This document shows positions 59,055 through 64,000 of a stretch of 64,000 nucleotides of DNA, one piece after another. The DNA is taken from NCBI RefSeq assembly GCF_037975245.1, contig NC_092567.1, positions 2,455,714-2,519,713 of the forward strand. The letters are read 5' to 3'. This stretch comes from Apostichopus japonicus. Taxonomy: Eukaryota > Echinodermata > Holothuroidea > Aspidochirotida > Stichopodidae. The position numbers and the translations under genes are program-made. Position 1 is the first letter of the stretch. Every line of letters begins with the position of its first letter. The notes beneath the pieces are model-generated. The model made no database searches. It was not told the DNA's origin and saw only the letters and a list, made by a program, of their open reading frames with translations.

Positions 59055-62000
59055 GTGAGTTAAACATTTATGTTTTTTTCATAAAATAAAGTTAGTTCTA
59101 TAGCACTGTGTAGGAGTGTAGGTACGAGTAGTGTGGCCAGGTAGATTCTGGCAACTCATCCCTCATGAAAAATTACCTGTATATAGATTGTTTTTGCATC
59201 AATTGTTACAGAAATCAATAATAAGATAATCTATCATTTTTCCCCAGGACTCTATATTATGAAGGTTTGTTGCCCACCCAAGCACCACTTATTTCTCTTT
59301 TATTTATTTATTTACATTCATGCATAAATTTTTACCTCGATCAAGTGCAATTTTATATTTTTTTTATCAAAACTGGTAGAAACTTATGTTGAAGCCTAAT
59401 ATCATTCATGAAATACAATATTCATAATTTTCAAGATGTATTTGTACTGTTGAAGTTAAATTCCCTTACATTTATTTCAGTAAAGCAAAAGCTAAACTGT
59501 TCTAGAGAAGCTATCAATTGTTAACATAATTATCAAAATCTCAGATCATTTTGCTAGCAGTGTTTGCTAATAGCTTCAACAGTCAAGTCAAATTTGTTGA
59601 GAAACACAAGGTAACATTCACATTTGGAGTGGGCATTGCTTAAATATTATGTTACCATTCATGTTCATACAAATATGCTTTATTAACGTTTCCCCAAAAA
59701 TTTTAAGGAAAATTTCAATAATTCCAAATTTTCAGTTATCATCAAACACACATTTATTATATTTATTATATTTATATAGCAATTTTCACTAGCCTATCAC
59801 AAAGTATACAGAACATTGTTATTAGTAAATAACATGGTATTGTTTTTGTTCTTGATTGAAATATTCAGAAATCTCAAGTCTAGCCGAGTCACCATCTGGT
59901 TCCATGTCATTGCCACCATCGTTTGATTTGACATATGTATCAGAGCTTGAGTCAAGCGACAGTGATTTGTCAGCCAGTGACACAATTATACTACCTGATT
60001 CATCTCCTTTGTACAACAATGTATCTGGTAAGTGTAACTATTGAATTTGTGTATACAGACATAGTATGAACGGTCTAACATAAAAACAAAGGCATCATTT
60101 TATGCCTCATCGTTCCACCTTTGGTACAGGTAACCGTTAGCTCCCTTGCTCTTTCTTCATATCTCCCTCTCATTGGGCTATGTCATATTGCCTGTAAAAG
60201 GGTACCCTATGATAAGGTCTTATATGTAAATTATTACCTCACCCTCAAGCTTCTCGTTATCTTGAAAATATTTTGGTGAGTTTTCAGGAACGATGACATG
60301 CTAAAACGAGTCAATACAAACTTTGAAATGTGATACTTTGGTTAGTGAGAGTGTAGTAGCACTTTAACTGGCTTAACAAGTCCAAATAATATCCTTACAA
60401 TGCAGTCAGATTGTGTTACCCAGGCTTTCAAGTGACTCCTATTTTCTCCTACTTTTTTAACCATCCCCTTGTACATAATCCTAAAATTCTTGTTCCTCAG
60501 ACTTTTTACATGACGTCACTCAAAACTGAATTTATGAGTGAATAAATGAATACAATGAATATAAGTGCATTAGTTTACTTTACTTACCTGTAACGAAGTT
60601 CACAAAATAAAATTAACAAAGTTAATTAGTTCTTATATTTCCCTGCAGGCCTGATTAAACAGTATGTTTTGTGTTGATTCCCTGCTGAAGGCAAGGTTTA
60701 TGTGCGGTGATGATAGCATGTGTGTCTGTGTGTGACACCTTGGCTTGTGTACCTGATATCTCAAAAAGTCAGAGTAACTTGATCTTCACACTTGTTATTA
60801 AGATATCCCCTTAATTATATATATTGTTTTTCGTGGAGGTTAAAGTCATATCAGGTATATACTTAACAGTCTAGGCGAAAGTTGATGGAAACTCAATCTT
60901 TTATGTAGAGGCACATCAATCAATGCTGCAATATGCTCTTGTATTTCTAATCAGCTGAGTTGGGAATCTTGTATTCGCAATTGCTCCTTATAGTGGCAAA
61001 TAATCACTACGTCAATTAATTTTCTGGTTTGAATTACAGATAAGGATGAGAGCACAAGATGTGAAGCAACACCAGGACAGACGACTCATGACATCGCGTT
61101 ACCTATTTTCTCACATTTGTTTAGGAACAGTCTAAGAATGAAAGAACCACCTTTGCCCAGCGAAAAGAGAGGGGCAGCGAAAGCAATTGCAGACCAAATG
61201 ATCGCAAAACACCTCTCTGGAAGAAGGGTATTCAGAGATTTTGCTTTACGTGTAGTAGCGTTGTCACAAGATTCATTTTCTACAGAACTGGGTAATGGAG
61301 TTGATTCATTTGCTTGTCTCATCGAAAATGCATATTACAACCACCCTAGCATGAGACTGCAATCAAAAAGTAATATCCGCAGTGATCTGTATGCAGCAGG
61401 TACTAGTGGACGTAAGAGAAAGGGTGTAGACTTAAAAGAATCATATGGCTGCACAAATTGGCAACCAAGCAATCTCCCTCGTGGTGAAACCAAGGAAAGT
61501 CAAGAAGAAAAGCGTAAAATTTTGAAAACTGAATTTTCCAAACTAAGCCAAAATGCTAACAAGGTTGGCAACCTGATGAAAGCAACATATGTAACTCAGC
61601 GATTTGAAATCAACAAAAAACCAACAAAACCATTGTGTGAGCTGAGAGAAGAATGGCCTTATCTGTTTCTGACACCCTTCTATGACAACCATTTCTACGA
61701 GCTTACAAGCACCTCTTATAAAACATTTCAGAACAACTTGACAAAGAAAGTGGACCCCCTCTACAAATTTCTTTGTGATACAAAACAGGGCAAGTTCTCA
61801 AAAAATTGGCAACAGAAGATTAAAGAGGCAAAAGAGTCAGAAGAAAACGAGCAGTGTGTCACCCTCGCAGCAGTGTTTATGCTTTGTAAATATTTTGGAG
61901 AAGACAAAGATGTGATCTTCAAAGAAGTAGAGGTATGTCTACCCATTTTTAATAGTTAGTCCTGGCTTAATTGGTGTAAAATGCTAAAAATGTTGACCTT

Positions 62001-63125
62001 ATGAATTGTGTGAAGTAGGGAATTTCATTGCAGAAGCATTTTGTAATTTAAGAGCAAGCCATATATGAATTTAAAGTGTGATGATCGGTAGATTGCAAAC
62101 ACTAATGTGCATCAACATCATTTTGGAGTGCAGGAGCGCAGAATTTATCTTCGGATATAATCTCTATGTTTTACACTGTTTCAGGAAGATGCTAACTTCT
62201 CTACTTTCAAAACTGATCTACCGTCACCGTGTGTGGTATATGCTGGTGAGTATGATGACTAATTACAAGATTTACTGCATATCCTTTCAGTCATATCCAT
62301 TTGCACATACAATGCAATCAAAGTTTTCTTTCCATTTTATCTCTATCCTAAGACTATGATTGGTCTCACATATCTATGTACTAGATCATCAAGTTTTGAC
62401 TTTTTTTGTGGTGAAGTGCGTCACGGTGACAACTAGGATTCATCCAGAGTGCAAGAGTTTTACTTGCAGGCTACTCTTGCATAATTTCTGAAAGAAATTG
62501 CTTTTAAAATTATAATCCATGGATCTTTATACTTTAAGATATTAATAAAAAATGCTTTTGCTTTTATGTAACAGGTTGCAATCCATTTCTTAGAAACAGA
62601 ATGACAATAACAGTTGATCGGGAACCTCTGCTGTATCCTACATCCATTATTGCTGCGTTGAAGATGTTGTTCATGAGCTACTATGTGTTCAACATATGCT
62701 ATCCCACAGAGGTTCAAGCAACCATGGAATACATACAGAGGTACAGTTTAAACCTAGTTTCTTGACAGATTAACAAAGGAGGTGCATTCAAACTACAGTT
62801 CCTCCATCTTGTTGAGATCCTGCAAGAAGAACTGTAAAGTCATGTTCAGTTTGTTCAGTAATAGCTTTCTTTATGTCAGTGTCAATGCCAACAAATGTTG
62901 TGCAACATTAAATGTTTTCATTAAACTACTAGTGCACCTGTCACGGCATGCAAATTACAACAGTTTATACATAATAAAACGGATAAAAACTTGTACTTTA
63001 TTCCCAACAGAATACTGTTCGAGATTGATCCAGGGAGAGGGTCTAGGGCAAAGAAATCTTACAGATGGTGTATAAATCCGAAAGTAACTTCTCTTTGTGA
63101 GCGGATGAAGGAAAGTAGAGAGTGA
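59000..63125 (+). CDS. SAMD3-like protein, six coding exons, complete
   Basis: Coding exons are 59000-59054, 59869-60027, 61040-61932, 62185-62245, 62575-62740 and 63011-63125. Every intron is GT-AG and the phases (1,1,0,1,2) are consistent, giving 1449 nt and 482 residues with no internal stop. Residues 1-18 read MTVKKLVAATTVSELMEK and residues 19-72 form an acidic Ser/Asp-rich stretch. Exon 3 carries the family body: LMKATYVTQR (250-259), YGCTNWQP (207-214), EEWPYLF (275-281). Exon 5 ends SYYVFNICYPTEVQATMEYI and exon 6 has INPKV. These match, from memory, the sterile alpha motif domain-containing protein 3-like proteins, numerous in fish and marine invertebrates and of unknown biochemical role. 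No SAM domain is visible here. The in-frame TAG at 58964 limits the N-terminus; an acceptor at 58966 could instead add about 11 residues. It is probably nuclear or cytosolic; no signal peptide or membrane segment is present. Confidence 0.8.
59869..60027 (+). CDS. SAMD3-like gene, coding exon 2
   Basis: Acceptor GAAATATTCAG; donor GTAAGT at 60028. It encodes the EISSLAESPSGS and SELESSDSDLSASD acidic linker. Confidence 0.75.
60710..60870 (+). repeat. Intronic relative of the 11000-11460 repeat
   Basis: Within the intron 60028-61039. GT-rich start, then ACACCTTGGCTTGTGTACCT, GATATCTCAAAAAGTCAGAG and a TTAAGATATC block. The order is like the GT-CCTGGCTTGT-AACACGATAAC units near 11000. Confidence 0.5.
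61040..61932 (+). CDS. SAMD3-like gene, coding exon 3
   Basis: Acceptor TTTGAATTACAG; donor GTATGT at 61933. It is 893 nt and holds most of the conserved body (residues 72-369). It ends in phase 0 at ...VIFKEVE. Confidence 0.85.
62185..62245 (+). CDS. SAMD3-like gene, coding exon 4
   Basis: Acceptor ACACTGTTTCAG; donor GTGAGT at 62246. It encodes EDANFSTFKTDLPSPCVVYA plus G. Confidence 0.8.
62575..62740 (+). CDS. SAMD3-like gene, coding exon 5
   Basis: Acceptor TTTATGTAACAG; donor GTACAG at 62741. It encodes NPFLRNRMTITVDREPLLYP through SYYVFNICYPTEVQATMEYI, the most recognisable C-terminal block. Confidence 0.85.
63011..63125 (+). CDS. SAMD3-like gene, coding exon 6 and stop
   Basis: Acceptor TTATTCCCAACAG. 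The A completes the split Arg codon. It encodes ILFEIDPGRGSRAKKS and INPKVTSLCERMKESRE, and ends TGA at 63123-63125. Confidence 0.85.
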
Positions 63126-63324
63126 GATATGCAGTGAATGTGGCCAAAAGCTACTTGAGTTAACTGCATTTAATTTTGTTTTGTTTAATGCCATATACGT
63201 TTTTGTTTTGTTTAATGATACCTCCATTTTAAAAGCGCTGACTCTGTGAACTATTCTGCTATAAATCACTAAATTTTACAGATTCATGTTTCAATGTAAC
63301 TTAAAGTTGATTTTTAAAATACTT

Positions 63325-63330
63325 AATAAA
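63325..63330 (+). terminator. Candidate polyadenylation signal
   Basis: AATAAA 200 nt downstream of the SAMD3-like stop codon, followed by an A-rich then T-rich stretch. The distance suits a short 3' UTR. Confidence 0.5.
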
Positions 63331-64000
63331 CAATAAGGTAATCTGCTTGCTTCAGAAGTCTTTTAACCAAACATTGTATTTTCTTAAATACAAAATATGA
63401 TTCTGTACAGAACAACCTCGTAGCTTTTTCAGTACAAGTTGGATGTAATTATATAAAAATATCCCAAATTTGAGCACTGTCAAGTAGATTTTCTGATTGT
63501 TCTATATATTGGAAAGGGTTCATTTTAGCAAAAAAATATCCCAGTGTGCCTGAGCATTTCAATGGAAGTTTCATCACTTTGACATTGACCATCAATCTAA
63601 CTGTTTTCTTTTTTCTTTCTATTGATTTGGGAGTTGTTCTGATAGCAGTAAAGCTTATTTCCAAGAGTAGCAACTGTACTCATTGGAAACAAAGTATTTT
63701 TACTAGAAGAAATCCTTTTAAGTACTCTAAGCATAAGTAGTATTTGAGTTTCACACTGTTAATAGCTTTCTGTTTCAGGTTCAGTTTCAATGCAACTTAA
63801 GTGGTTTCCAGGTTCATGTTATTGTTTTGTTTCTTATTTCTTTAGTATGTCATAGAATAGTATTTTTTAGTCGTTGCTCTTTCATTCTAGACACTATCTC
63901 TTTGTAAGAGTGCTTATTACAATGGACAGCAGTATCCTTGGTAGGTTTATAAGGTAAATTGACCCCCTGCTTTTCAGCATTTATCAATCTTGCTTAAATA
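63331..64000. other. No gene seen
   Basis: AT-rich sequence to the window edge. Open frames are short and have no recognisable domain. Confidence 0.5.

Noticed and set aside
1-64000. tRNA, rRNA, CRISPR or bacterial operon features
   Set aside because: I looked for tRNA TψC-like GGTTCRAAYCC boxes with partner arms, regular spacer-repeat arrays and gene-dense same-strand runs, and found none. The window is eukaryotic.

Overview
This is a eukaryotic nuclear window, AT-rich and dominated by repeats. Coding sequence is carried in short exons with GT-AG introns. I see no operons, bacterial ribosome sites, tRNAs or rRNAs. Frequent TAGGCCTA words, a NACHT-domain (NLR) gene fragment, a SAMD3-like gene, and many short hAT-like and Mutator-like transposons suggest a marine deuterostome invertebrate, most likely an echinoderm. 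That assignment is inference; no species is claimed.

Layout. 1-0.75 kb: G-rich minisatellite. 0.8-5.5 kb: TIR elements, including a threefold nest. 6.9-7.75 kb: 860-bp MITE with a 9-bp target duplication. 9.46-12.35 kb: 2.9-kb Mutator-like element with an 11-bp target duplication and a transposase-like exon. 12.4-12.8 kb: ~50-bp minisatellite. 15.2-15.9 and 24.9-25.9 kb: two copies of an inverted-repeat minisatellite element. 16.28-20.4 kb: 4.1-kb foldback transposon whose arms contain 300-bp units and whose core holds a 93-nt palindrome. 22.5-24.9 kb: dispersed repeats and a CR1/L2-like LINE 3' end. 27-28 kb: 202-bp and 23-bp tandem arrays. 29.5-30.9 kb: 1-kb-spaced direct repeats. 31.4 kb: LINE remnant. 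35.2-36.7 kb: motif cluster and 53-bp array. 37.6-39.4 kb: NLR fragment on the minus strand. 42.6 kb: hAT MITE. 43 kb: minisatellite. 47.4-49.4 kb: ATCC-type satellite. 49.6-50.3 kb: degraded LINE. 56.27-57.44 kb: young 5'-truncated LINE.

Genes. The only complete host gene I can support is a six-exon plus-strand gene (59000-63125, 482 residues). All junctions are GT-AG and all phases agree; it resembles the sterile alpha motif domain-containing protein 3-like family. The second host locus is an NLR on the minus strand, with Walker A, Walker B and sensor motifs in one large exon. Its reading frame is broken by a single in-frame TGA just after Walker A, where this family normally has tryptophan. 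No LRR exons were found downstream in the window. Everything else with an open frame is either transposon-derived or low-complexity sequence.

The main interest lies in transposon biology: the modular foldback element, Mutator-like elements with clear target duplications, a LINE insertion that has a paralogous empty site in the same window, and a recurring GGTCCGTTTGATG-type motif that I could not assign to any known feature.
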